DNA from: Annulohypoxylon bovei var. microspora
Lineage: Eukaryota > Ascomycota > Sordariomycetes > Xylariales > Hypoxylaceae
Assembly (NCBI GenBank): GCA_022836615.1
Contig: MU405290.1
Coordinates: forward strand, 111,801-175,800
Direction of reading: 5' to 3'
DNA length: 64,000 nucleotides
Positions 25,408 to 35,985 of this stretch are shown here, piece by piece. The first letter of the stretch is position 1. Each line of letters starts with the position of its first letter. The notes beneath the pieces are model-generated. The model saw only the letters and a program-made list of their open reading frames with translations, did not search any database and had not been told where the DNA came from. Both the position numbers and the translations under genes were made by a program.

Positions 25408-26568
25408 GTTGAATACTTAGTATATGTGTGATGATCTGATGATCTGGTGATTGTGTAAGAGTTTGTTGTTTGTGAAGAAAATAAGTTAGATTGTATGTTC
25501 TATCTAGTTTTTATATACATTCGCATGCCGTACCTGACAAGAGGCAAACTCAAGGCTGCAAACAGGGGTGCGTAACGGTTGTCGTGTGATGGCAAATGAC
25601 TAACGCAACACCGAAGCCTCTACGACGCAGCTTAATACAAGCTCGAACAGGGCAGAACACTTTGGAAGATGCTGCCTAGCTGTGTCGATAATGTGGTATG
25701 GGCGATCTAGAGGGCCGCCACGCGTCCCTACACACTAAATCAAACGATCGAGTGTACGGAGAAACGTTATGATTGGCCAAACATTCAAGATCCGAACCCC
25801 GACCGGGGTAGTGCGAGACGCGGTCGATATCCGAGCACCGAGCTCTTTAGTTCTGAATCACAAGGTAAGAGTCATCATCATGATGCTGTAGTAGGCTGGT
25901 AGGCTGGCAGGCAACCGGTGGGATTCGTGGTTATTGGTTACGGCGCCGCGTTGGATTTTCGCCTCCGAGTGGAGACAATGGTCTTGCCTCGCATCCGAAG
26001 TTTTGAGTTCGCGACCGATCTCAGATGAATAAAGCCGTAAGTGGCGTTTCTTGGCTTTGAGGCTTAAATTACCTATTCTACCTTCTTCTCTATCTGTCTA
26101 GATGTATTCATGATTGAAATGGTAAAGAGCGATGAAATGCGATGAGGTTATCGCTCTTTCCGAGATCAGATTTACCTACACCACTGGGCAGCTACACTCT
26201 ACACTTGCCTTCATACAATACCTAGATAGTAAGTAGTTGAAGTGGTCAATGCTTTCTAACAACTTATGCGCTGCTGGAAATCTGTAGTCTCTTCTTCTTC
26301 TTCTCCTATTAATTAGCATCAAATTGGAATCCAAGCCAAGCCAAATAACCTTTATTAACTGTTTAGAATATGAAGTCGGATTTTTTATATTTCTGAATTA
26401 ACTAATTCCTTTTCCGATTTAGATTAACCATATTAATATTACTTGATGATGAAGAGGTCATATCCTTGAGTCTTTTACGCCACTTAAATCGCCCTGATCG
26501 CCCCCATACGCAGCCGCCAGTACATACCCGAAGACAATAAATAGAAAGCAACGACAAGAAAACGGGAG
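25408..26568. other. Intergenic: Hsp20 promoter, then AT-rich DNA up to an inverted-repeat element
   Basis: The proximal 300 bases hold the Hsp20 promoter. The remainder is AT-rich and contains no coding-like frame. A 12-base word at 26555-26566 recurs at 27965-27976 beyond the two mobile elements. Confidence 0.6.
25511..25517 (-). promoter_or_regulatory. Probable TATA box of the Hsp20 gene
   Basis: The minus strand reads TATATAA about 105 bases upstream of the Hsp20 start codon, a suitable position for an inducible TATA promoter. A clean heat-shock element (three alternating GAA/TTC units) was sought between 25408 and 25800 and was not found. Confidence 0.45.
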
Positions 26569-26570
26569 TA

Positions 26571-27037
26571 TCCCATTGACCGGTGCAGTGCTACAATTGC
26601 TACAATATACTAAAAATAGCTAAAAGTACAAAAACCCACAGGCCATACAGTGGAATATTACAAAGATATTACACGTGACTTTTTTAAAAGAGCTTGGCCT
26701 ATGCGTTAGATTACATTATAATTTGATCACATAACTTACACTTAAATAACTTATTCTTTTCGCACTCGGAAAGATATTTATTTACATTTAAAAATAACTT
26801 AAAGCTTTGCAAATTGATTAAAAAATGTTGCATTTATTTTGAGCCATTACTCGTTAAGTAATATTAGATAATAAAAAGTATCTAATTTAGCGATTTATCA
26901 AGTCACGTGGGAAAAGTAGCTTAGCGCAACTTGATCCGTATGAAATATTTTATCTAACTGTGGGCTTTAGATTTTGCTGTATCTTAAGCTATTTTTAGTA
27001 AATTGTAGCAATTGTAGCACTGCACCGGTCAATGGGA
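26571..27037. mobile_element. Non-autonomous inverted-repeat element E1 (467 bp, TA flanks)
   Basis: The ends at 26571-26621 and 26987-27037 are inverted copies over 51 bp with one mismatch; the outer end reads TCCCATTGACCGGTGCAGTG. TA dinucleotides lie directly outside both ends (26569-26570 and 27038-27039). The interior is AT-rich and has further imperfect palindromy (CACGTGACTT arms). No open frame is present. TA duplication with inverted ends is the pattern of Tc1/mariner/pogo-mobilised MITEs (established for that superfamily); assignment to a particular family is inference. Confidence 0.82.
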
Positions 27038-27039
27038 TA

Positions 27040-27955
27040 GATGAACTGACCATTGCTCCACAAATTAAAGGATCCACACCTTACCATTGCAGGGGTTTTT
27101 TGGTGAAGGCACTTCACCTGACTTGACCACTGTAAAGCTCAATCAACCATTGTAAAGCCTTAGCCAATCAGCTCTTGTAATAAAGCCTTAGTGGAGCTGC
27201 CCCAGCTGCCAAACTGCTAAACTGCCCTAGCTGCCAACTGCCCCAGCTGCCAACTGCCCCAGCTTCCAAGCTGTAAAGTTGTAAAGCTGCAAAGCTGTAT
27301 TAGAAGCTGTAAAGCTGTATTAGAGGCTGTAAAGCTGTAAGGGCCTTTTATAAAGCTGTAAATGGTGGTGTAAGTGGTGGTGTAAGTGGTAATTATAATG
27401 TGTTTTTGAAGGGTATCAAGTACTCATCGAATATTCATCAAGTACTCATTATTATTATTTACCTTTAATTAATGCTAATAAATACTCAGAGAGTACTCGA
27501 TAAGTACTCATTTTTGATATTATTTACTCATAATAAAAGAGTAATGAGTACTTAATGAGTACTCTTTGAGTATTTATTAGTATTATTTGATTATAATAAA
27601 TATATCAAGTACTTACTGAGTACTTGATGAGTACTCATCGAGTACTTAATACCCTTCAAAAACACGTTATAATACCACTTATACCGCCACTTACACCAAC
27701 ACTTACACCACTACTTACAGCTTTATAGAAGGTCCTTACAGCTTTATAGAAGGTCCTTACAGCTTTATAGAAGGCTTTTACAGCTTTACAGCCTCTAATA
27801 CAACTTTACAGCTTTACAATGGTTAGTTGAGTGCTTTTTTTACAGTGGTTGATTGAGCTTTACAGTGGTCAAGTCAGGTGAAGTGCCTTCACCAAAAAAC
27901 CCCTGCAATGGTAAGGTGTGGATCCTTTAATTTGTGGAGCAATGGTCAGTTCATC
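27040..27955. mobile_element. Long foldback element E2 (916 bp, 110-bp perfect inverted ends, TA flanks)
   Basis: The outer 110 bases of the two ends (27040-27149 and 27846-27955) are perfect inverted copies. Pairing continues imperfectly almost to the centre, near 27498, so the whole element is one giant hairpin. TA lies at both borders (27038-27039 shared with element E1, and 27956-27957). Inside are degenerate tandem repeats: CAGCTGCCAACTG-like units and GTAAAGCTGTATTAGA-like units in the left arm, ACAGCTTTATAGAAGGTCCT units in the right arm, and ten AGTACT words in the central 250 bases. There is no coding capacity. The perfect outer ends argue for recent insertion or gene conversion. Confidence 0.85.
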
Positions 27956-29254
27956 TATATTCCCCAAGAAAACGGGTATTTACATAGGTGGGTATCAATA
28001 GCCTCACTTGACACCTCTAATTCATGTGTAACCAATTCGAAATAGGAAGATAACTAGGTTGATCAGTTAAGTTGAAACTTCATATGTGTATTCGATTCTC
28101 ACCATTCCCAAACCCAACAGCCCTACGGGCAATTGTCATTTTAATGGTGGGATGCTAGCATGGCGGGGCTTCCCGTGAACGTTATTATTTATAACGTGAA
28201 GGTTCGGCTGATTCCCATGCGACGGGAAGGATTTTCTACAGCCGTGCATAGTGCATGCACAATGCACATCTGATCATGCTCATCGCATATGCTATGCGAT
28301 TGGGAAGTCTGGATCAATAACCGCTTGAGCTAGGTCCCATGTCCCAGTTACGATGGGATAGATATGGATCCCCTTACTCAATGAGTGATGGTGGGAATAT
28401 CCTCTAAAAAACCCCTGTCACGCTTTAGGGTCTTCTGGGTTCTTACCTAAAGACTAAAGTTATGGACCTCACTGTTGCGCGCTACGATAATTATCATTCG
28501 TGCCTAATGTCGAGGCGACAAGACAGAGTACAAGATAAGTATCTTTGCATTCTCGTCATATCAGAGGAGACGAAATAACTCGTGCTTGACAACTAAGCAA
28601 TTATAGGGCTCTCGAGTCTCGAGTTATTCGTTGGTCGCTCGAGCGCTATCATGGAAAACCGGCAAAGCCAGCCAGCCAGGGAAATACGCTCATTCATGTG
28701 AGGGAGCCAGTATAATTCGCGTACTACACCAGACATTGGGCTGATTGGGCGCTTGGAAATGCCATCTGCTTCACCCATATTTCCCTATTCTTTAAGCGCC
28801 TGCTTATAAGTGACCAATCATCTAGCCTGTCTTCCAACCCGCCAAGCTTGATGAGCCCACCAAACCTGCGGACAAGGTTGCTTGCCCCCAGATCCCCCTC
28901 CATAGCCGTGTGGTCGCATATCATAGACCTCTTCGAATCCATATTGTCCTTTCTTGAACTTGTTTCACCTGTTCGTATCTGTATTGCCTGTGTCGTGTAT
29001 CCTATTATTTCCATCTTGTTGGTCGAATTCGTCAGCTTCAGCTTCACAACTTTACTCAAAAGCCAATCATCGTAACCCCTCACTTAGTTGCGATAAGGTC
29101 ATCTCGTCGCATACATCGTCAAGGTCTAGCTGTCGCGAAGTGCCTATAAATAACTTTTTGTTGTCTTTCCCTGCGTCATCCCGCGTCTATTGCTAGAACC
29201 TTTGCGCCTGTCAGTTGCCTTACGGTCCGCGTACGGCAGAGTACGTGAAACAGG
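27956..29254. other. Intergenic: right flank of E2 and promoter of the WW/PhoD gene
   Basis: Contains small hairpins: ACGTTAT/ATAACGT around 28179-28197, and the palindrome GTGCATGCAC around 28250-28260. Upstream sequence of the phosphatase gene follows. Short open frames near 28.6-29.2 kb carry no domain and look like chance frames in the promoter. Confidence 0.55.
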
Positions 29255-32200
29255 ATGGATCGACACGGAAGGCCTGATGAGGAGATGTTCCTCAGCAAGC
29301 CTACCGAGGATTGCGACAGCCCTACCGTCGAGCCTCTGAGGATATTCCATCCCCAGAGCCCCAAGCCTGCCTCCGATAAAGCTTCGGGGAGATACAAATA
29401 TCCCGCGCCGGCATCTTCCCAGCCGAGTTTTCCGCTGCCGCCGGGCGCTTCGAGCTCTGCTGCGCCTCTGCCGTACCCTGATGACGACGATCACCGGATA
29501 GCTCAGCCCGTTGCCCAGTCGAACCGACCTCCCTACCCAGCCGACCAGCGTCGGCCATCTGGTAACAAGCTTTACATAAGTCCTGTGAGCTCTGTACACT
29601 CGGATAACCTCAACGACACAACCCCGCGGTTAGATACAAGTCCTATCGAGAAGAAGGGACCTGGTCTTGCAGAAAGACGAGGAGCCGGTCCTAAGCCTTT
29701 TCCGGGAGCGCTTAGTCCTGCTAGCCCTCCAGGAGAAGACGGTGGCCTTTTTGCGAAACCTCTCGGCAACCAATCAAAGCCGGTTCCTGCTGCTTCTAGC
29801 ACATCTTTTCCCGATTATCATCAGAAGCCCTACTATCCCCCGCCTAGAGGGAGCTCTGCGACTCCGGGCTCAAGCTCGAACAGCAATGCGCGACCTCAGG
29901 TGAATGAGGACAGCTACCTCAAGATGCCTACAGATAGTGGGGTGAATCGTTTCGCCTCCACAGCCTCAACATCAACTACAAGAGCAAGCCGAGGGTCTCC
30001 TCCTCCGCCGGAGACTCCTATCGTCGAGCCGGGTAACATCCCAGGAGGAGGTATCGAGGCAAGATATGCGGCCGCAGGAATATCCGGAACCGCAACACTG
30101 ACCAGTCTCCAAAGTTCGGCGGCGACCCAACGATTGGCGCAATATGGGCAACACCCAGCTACTCAACAGACACCCCGCCCCTGGACACCGACGGAGTCTC
30201 CTGAACAACAACCACATGGGCCTCCTACGGTTTACCAAGGAGCAAATCCTGTCGCAAGCCCTACTGCATCGGCGTTTGGTGCCCAGGCAGCGCGGCCGTC
30301 GAACATTAACACAAGCGCAAATGCTAACAACAATAACCCCAATGGTAATGGCAATGGTGGGCCCGCTCTTCAGATCAGCGTGTTGGAACAAGACTTCCAG
30401 CGAATGCAGATGTCGCCTAGTCCTCCGCCAGCATATTCGAGTATCAGCAATGGAAGCTCTTCAGCATACCCCAACGAGAAGCAACGGCCGGCCCAGCCGA
30501 GTTCAAGCTCAACACCGGCGCTAGCCCAAGCAGCCCAGTCGTCATCTGCCGCATCACCACCAAAGAAGCAAGCCGAGATAGCAGCTGGACTCGCATCCCC
30601 GGCCTTGCAGCATCCCGGACATCCAGCGTTCGCCAATGATCCGAGGCCCGAGAGTCAACAAATTGGCCAGCAAGTTCAGGCTCAAGTGGTTACCCACACT
30701 CCCTCTCCATTCCAAGGCCAAGGCCCTACTTCGCCACCGCCACTACCGGAGGGTTGGATTGCACATCTTGACCAGAATTCCGGTCAGTACTATTATATCC
30801 ATCTAGCTACACAGGCCACGCAATGGGAGTTCCCCAAGGGACCTAACCCTATTCACCATGAAACCGCGCCTCTATCTCCCACGGCATCAACTTATGGCAA
30901 CCCTCTCGGTTCGCCGATGTTCGGCAAACAAAGCGCGATGGCCTCACCCATGTTCCCGCCGCAGACTCCTGGCTATGCCGAGAGTATCATGAGCGTCGCG
31001 ACGGCTACACCGACCGCTGCTGGCTTTACAGGGCCTCCCGGTGTTGGCGTGGACATGTACAAGGTACAGCCAACGAACGGTGTCTATTTCGGTCCCTATT
31101 TGAGGTATACGAATATGGACATCGAGAAGGGAATGTGGCTAGGAAGTATCCTTATAGTCACGGATGCTCCTCAGCCGCCCACGATCCATATCCATATCAG
31201 TACCGATTTATCACCAAATCCCCGCCAGCTAACAGCACGTTCTATCTACACGCATCAAAGGTGGCAATTCTTCAAATATGATGTTGAGTTGCCCATGGGT
31301 GAAAGTGGTACGGAAAGGTGGACTTACGCCGTCACATCGCACCTCGGCTGCACTCGATACGAGTTTGTGATCGCAGGCCGAAGCGAGACGGCCTGGCGTT
31401 TTATCGCGCATTCCGGAAACGACTTCGCTGCAAGCACGAACCAAAACGAGCGTAGTAAGCTCGGTGGGCTTGGTTTTATGTGGAAAGATGTGCTACAGAA
31501 GAACGTTGACTGTGGCGGTTTCCACGTCCAGCTTGGCCTAGGTGACCAGATCTACGGAGACCGACTATGGAAAGAGGTTCCACTCCTAAAACAATGGTTG
31601 GCTATGCAGGGTAAGGAGAATAGGAAGAATGCTTCGTGGACGGCGCGTCACGAGGAAGACGTGTCGCACGCCTACTTCCACTTCTATACTAGCCACTTCG
31701 ACCAGCCGTTCCTCCGTGAGGCGTTTGCTCAGATTCCTCACGTCTGCCAGATCGATGACCATGACATGTAAGTCTCCAACTATAAACATAGCGTGAGTTT
31801 CATATTTATAGGATTTTATGCTGACTAGTCCTCTAGCTTTGATGGCTATGGGTCCTATCCCGATTACATGCAGAACTCGCAAATGTTCAAGAATATCGGT
31901 CGGATAGCCGTGGACATGTACTTGCTTTTCCAGCACCATACCACAATAGAGGTACTCCGCAACGTCAGCCATGACTTAGACCTATTCACCGTAACAGGCC
32001 AAGGTTGGCACTTCGTCAAGTATCTCGGCCCCGCCGTGGTCGTGGTTGGCGTCGATCTCCGGTCGGAGAGAACGCAAAACCGCGTGCTCGCAGGCCCGAC
32101 ATACCAGGGCCTGTTCCCTAAGATAGCCATGCTACCACCCAGCGTACAGCACTGCCTCTGGATGCTATCAGTGCCCCTCGTTTACCCGCGGCTGGACACC

Positions 32201-33104
32201 GTAGAAAGCCTAGCCAACACGTTCGCGACAGGCAAGAAAGCAGTCAACATGTCGTACAACGTGTTAGGCAAAGTCACGAGCTCGGTAGCGGGAATCGTCG
32301 GCGGTAAGGAAATGGTCGCGCAAGGCTTCAACCAAGTCAAGAAGGCCGTTGGAAAGTCCGGGCTCATGGGCAATGTGGTCAACCAGTTCGGCGACCTAGA
32401 TATCAGCGAGATTTTGAAGGACATGTGGACACACGACAGCAAAGACCTCGAGCGGACGTACCTGATCCGCACACTGCAGGGCATCTCGCACCAGAAGGGC
32501 TTGCGCATGACGTTCTTGTCTGGAGGTACGTCGATTTTCTCTCATACCCTCCCCCTAAACCTCACTCCCTTGCCCCGTCCTTGTCTTACCCTCTTTAAAA
32601 TATACCACCACTAACACCCAAGCCCCAGACGTCAACGCCGCCGGCGCCGGCCTCGTGCACGACCCCGCGCACCCCAGTGACCACAAGACCATGTTCCAGG
32701 TGATCACGTCGCCCATCGTGGCGGCGCCCGCGGCGCAGTACATCCTGAAGATGCTGCACAACAACCGCGCGCACTACATCCCGGCCAACGGCCAGCGGTC
32801 GGCGAACAACGAGGTCAGCGACACCAAGGAGGACATGATGGAGATCTTCCACACGGACGCGTCCGGCGCCCCGCGCGAGCTCAAGAAGCTCATGGGCCGC
32901 CGCAACTACGTCGCCGTCGTCGCCTTCGACCCCGACGCCGTCCCGTCCACCCCCTACGGCCCGAACGCCGCCGCCGCCCAGCACGCCGGCGGGCTGAATC
33001 GCCTCAGCTTGGCGGTGGATTTCGTGGTCCAGGGCGACGGCGCGTTTACCGCGCCAACGAAGTACGGCCCGGTTATTGTGCCGCACCTTGAGTTTGGGCG
33101 GTGA
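29255..33104 (+). CDS. WW-domain protein with C-terminal PhoD-like phosphatase domain
   Basis: Predicted metal-dependent phosphatase or phosphodiesterase of the PhoD-like family; the substrate is unknown. Three exons: 29255-31767, 31837-32525 and 32629-33104, 1225 residues. Intron 1 (GTAAGT donor, TCTAG acceptor) joins DDHD to IFDGYGSYPDY, the metal-site block. Intron 2 (GTACGT, CCCCAG) joins LSGG to DVNAAGAG. Residues 1-490 are low-complexity, rich in P, S, Q and N. A WW domain lies at about 498-530, with its first Trp at 501 and the second in QWEFPKGP. The phosphatase part (about 600-1225) shows GLGDQIYGD, DDHDIFDG and HDLDLFTV, all probable metal or active-site blocks. No signal peptide or membrane segment is seen, so an intracellular location is likely. 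The start follows a short leader and is the first ATG of the long frame. Confidence 0.88.
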
Positions 33105-33768
33105 TGACTGGATTTAGAGTAGGTGTGTGCTTTGGCGGGGTTGGGTGTCTACGAGTGGTGCATGAGGAGGGGATGTTCGGTTCTACGTGCGCATTGAAGC
33201 AAGCCTGGAAGTTCGTGTTTTGACTCCTTAGATAGGGTATACCTTATATATCTAGGTAGGTAGGAGGTAGTCATGCCTGAATGATGAAAGTCAAATTTAT
33301 GAAAATAATTTGCATTACTTGACCCTCAGCTTTGAAGCCTTTGAGATATGACACATGTGGTATAAATTCTTGTCTATTATGATTCGAAAATCCGTATCTA
33401 GGTAGGTACGAATCAATATAGAACAAGCCGAATAGCGGTCTGTATTTTTGTTTATTGTTTACGTTTTTTTTATTCGAGATATTTTTTTAAGACGAATCTT
33501 TACGCAGCTAGACATAAATGACATTTCTAAACCCACTAAGTGGCTAAGCGCTCTACTTCTTTCAGGCTTTTCCTTTCTTCAGTTCCGTTTATCTGCAGGC
33601 GCAATAATCATCTAGTCTTGGTCAGATCTAGTACCCAGGCTTTTTACTCCCGTCTTATGAAACCCCGTTTTCTTTTCTTTTCTTCTCTTCTCTTCTCATA
33701 ATTCGAAGTTCGGTTTCAGTTCTAAGGCCGGCTTGCTGTGTTCGTAAGAACCTATAAATACCTAGTAC
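33105..33768. other. Convergent 3' spacer between the PhoD-like and phosphomannomutase genes
   Basis: About 660 bases, AT-rich, with (CTTTT)n/(TCTTC)n runs near 33665-33697 and CTAGGTAGGTA motifs at about 33252 and 33399. It is presumably two 3' UTRs. Confidence 0.6.
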
Positions 33769-34208
33769 CTATAGATCGAAGGTTTCCTTGATCTGCTTCA
33801 GGCAGTCCTCGGGGTTCTTGACGGAGTGCCCTATGGTGCGGGGGTCGACGTAGATCTCGTAGTCGTTGCCGCCCTTGGCGGTCTTGTCGCCGAAGAAGTG
33901 GACGGTCGTGTACTGGATTCCGCCGGGCTTCTTGGCTTCGTCCTCTAGGTGCTTTAGGCAGTACGTCTTGTCCCAGCCTGTGGGGAAGACGTCGAAGGAG
34001 ATCTGGCCACCGATGGAGAAGCTGCGTTGGATTTCACATGTTAAATCTCTCCCCTATTTATTTTGTTTTTTCCCCATAGGATCTAAATTCAGGGGGGGGG
34101 GGGGGGGGGGGGGGGGGAAAAGTCAAACCCAAACGCCCAAAAAAAAACAACAAAACCCCCCCCAGGGGGAAAGGGATGGTGTTATAAACGGGGGTGNNNN
34201 NNNNNNCG

Positions 34209-34243
<35 letters not shown>

Positions 34244-34805
34244 CGCCCGGCCGACCCAGATGTCCAAACTTCTCCCTCATCTTCCCGACCATGGTCTCAC
34301 GGATCTTGTTCTTCACGTCGTAGGCCTGGTAGTCGTTTCGCTCTTGCGTGCTAGCATTACGGCCAATGGGCGAAACGTTGATCATGCCGTTGCGGAACTC
34401 AATGAAGGTACCGCGCTTGATGGGGATGTCCAGATCCGCGATGTAGTGCAGGATCCATTTCGCCAGCTCCTTGTAACTGTCCTCGCCGATCCACTTGATG
34501 AAGCTGTTGGAGGGAAGCTCCTGGCCCAGCTTGAAGGCCGTCAACCCGTTCTCGCTGAAGCAGAAGTCGAACATGGACGTCACGGGCCTGTCGCCGGTGC
34601 CCAGCTGCTCTTGTTGCTTGACTAGGTTCGACCCGCCCACGTATCCGATCGCCACTTTTTGCCGTAGCCTCTGGAGCGTCTGGAGCATCTCGGGAGAGAC
34701 GGGGAGGCGCGCGGGGGTGAGGGTCTCGTCGACGTCGAAGAGCACAATGGTGTTTTTCATCGGGCGGTCCTCTAGAGGAGGGTAGGGGGGAACGGCGGCG
34801 TCCAT
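33769..34805 (-). CDS. SEC53: Phosphomannomutase (Sec53/PMM family), interrupted by an assembly gap
   Basis: Converts mannose-6-phosphate to mannose-1-phosphate for GDP-mannose, feeding N- and O-glycosylation and GPI anchors; cytosolic. The 5' exon (34805 to about 34245) encodes the HAD-type block FDVDETLTPAR with the nucleophile Asp, then SENGLTAFK, GTFIEFRNGMINVSPIGR and the start of the cap domain. The final exon (34021-33769) begins after a GCAG acceptor with FSIGGQISFDVFPTGWDKTYCL and ends DCLKQIKETFDL. Between them the intron and the last few bases of the upstream exon are destroyed by a 26-base G run (34092-34117), 10 N (34197-34206) and a 33-base C run (34209-34241). The acceptor phase requires an upstream exon ending in phase 2; the matching donor is not visible. 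The gene is most likely intact in the organism and the break an assembly artefact. Confidence 0.88.
34092..34241. other. Assembly gap and homopolymer artefact
   Basis: A run of 26 G, noisy sequence rich in A and C runs, 10 N at 34197-34206, then 33 C. Natural intron sequence of this genome is not like this anywhere else in the window. It reads as low-quality contig ends joined across a gap. Confidence 0.9.
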
Positions 34806-35985
34806 GATGTCTGTAATTTCTTTTTTCTATTTTTTCCCCTGTAATTTTTCTTTTCTTTCTTTTCGATAGTGAGCGAGCGAGTACCTAACACTATGTTAGG
34901 TAGGTATGTTATAATTCAGAACGCGTGGCCTCTAGTAGAGAAATTATTAAGTGGTGTTTTCATCAAAAAGTCAATGGCTGCGTGCGCCTCGATATAATAA
35001 AAGACTCGGACCCCTGGAAATGGTGGGGGGAGGGGCTGAGGGGTAATTCGTGTTAGTGAAGGCGGTCAAGGAATAGGGCAGATAGGGGGGACGTCCATGC
35101 ACCAATTGAAGCTCGATCTGGCCCACATGCTCCACGCTAGCCCGAATACGTGGTACGTACTTAAATAGGGGTGACATTTCGAATGTGATGACTGTGATAT
35201 TTAATATTCTTAATAAAAGGCTACCTAGGCATATATGAAACAGCAATATTTGACATAATTTGTCAAGAAGTCCTTCAGCTCAAGCTTAGGTGGAAGCCCG
35301 AGCCATCTTACTGCGTCTTCCCGCTGTTCCTTTGTTAACACCTCCTGTCTAAAGAACTTGAAAAAGCTCTAAGAAATGTAAGTCAAATTCACGCCAAAGT
35401 AACCTGCAAAGTTGGTAAATAGAATTCTCTAGCTCACGGTTCCGTTATTTATTTTTCAATTTAAAACATCTAATAAGGCCTGTAGTGGCCTGTTGTCCGA
35501 ATTTGTAGATATTTCACGGAGAGCGTTGGCGAGAGGCTAAGGAGTAAAAGGTTAACAAAATGAAAAATTGCCGTAATGATTATCAACTCTGCTTCGCAAA
35601 TCAGATAATAGGCTTGTATGATTTAGAGATAAAAAAGGTCATGATATAGCAGTCTCGAGTCAGCTTTTGTATTGCTCTATCTAGTAGGTAGGTATTTGCG
35701 GCAGGTATCACAACTTACCTATAATCCAGGCCTCCTTATCTGCTTTGTGGTGCGGATGACACGTCGGGAGCAATGATGACGGTCTCAGTATACATCTACA
35801 CTGAGGAACATATGATTTTCAACCCCCTTTTTTTATTGAATTATTTCTCGTGAATTATATTCATTGTGATTCCCGCCTACCCCTTTCTCCCTCTCTTTTT
35901 ATCTTTTTTTATCTTTTTTTCCATTTTTTCTAAAAATGGAAATAAGACCATATTTCTCCTAGTCCGCGTAGCCCGGACAGCAGGT
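34806..35985. other. Intergenic upstream of the phosphomannomutase gene
   Basis: AT-rich DNA with a T/C-rich leader just upstream of the phosphomannomutase start (34815-34865), and T-rich runs near 35826-35935. No coding-like frame is supported. Confidence 0.6.

Noticed and set aside
24634..25431. 265-codon open frame on the plus strand, antisense to the Hsp20 gene
   Set aside because: It is a shadow frame: Arg/Val/Ser-rich translation produced by the antisense of Pro/Gly codons. The minus-strand frame carries a complete alpha-crystallin domain.
25408..25800. Heat-shock element for the Hsp20 promoter
   Set aside because: Scattered GAA and TTC words occur, but not in the alternating 5-base spacing required for a heat-shock element.
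27361..27720. Regularly repeated words resembling a CRISPR-like array
   Set aside because: The repeats are palindromic, irregularly spaced and mirrored between arms of an inverted-repeat element, in a eukaryotic genome.
33866..34354. 162-codon plus-strand frame and other frames running through the homopolymers
   Set aside because: They are translated poly-G/poly-C and N artefact antisense to phosphomannomutase; no real protein is indicated.
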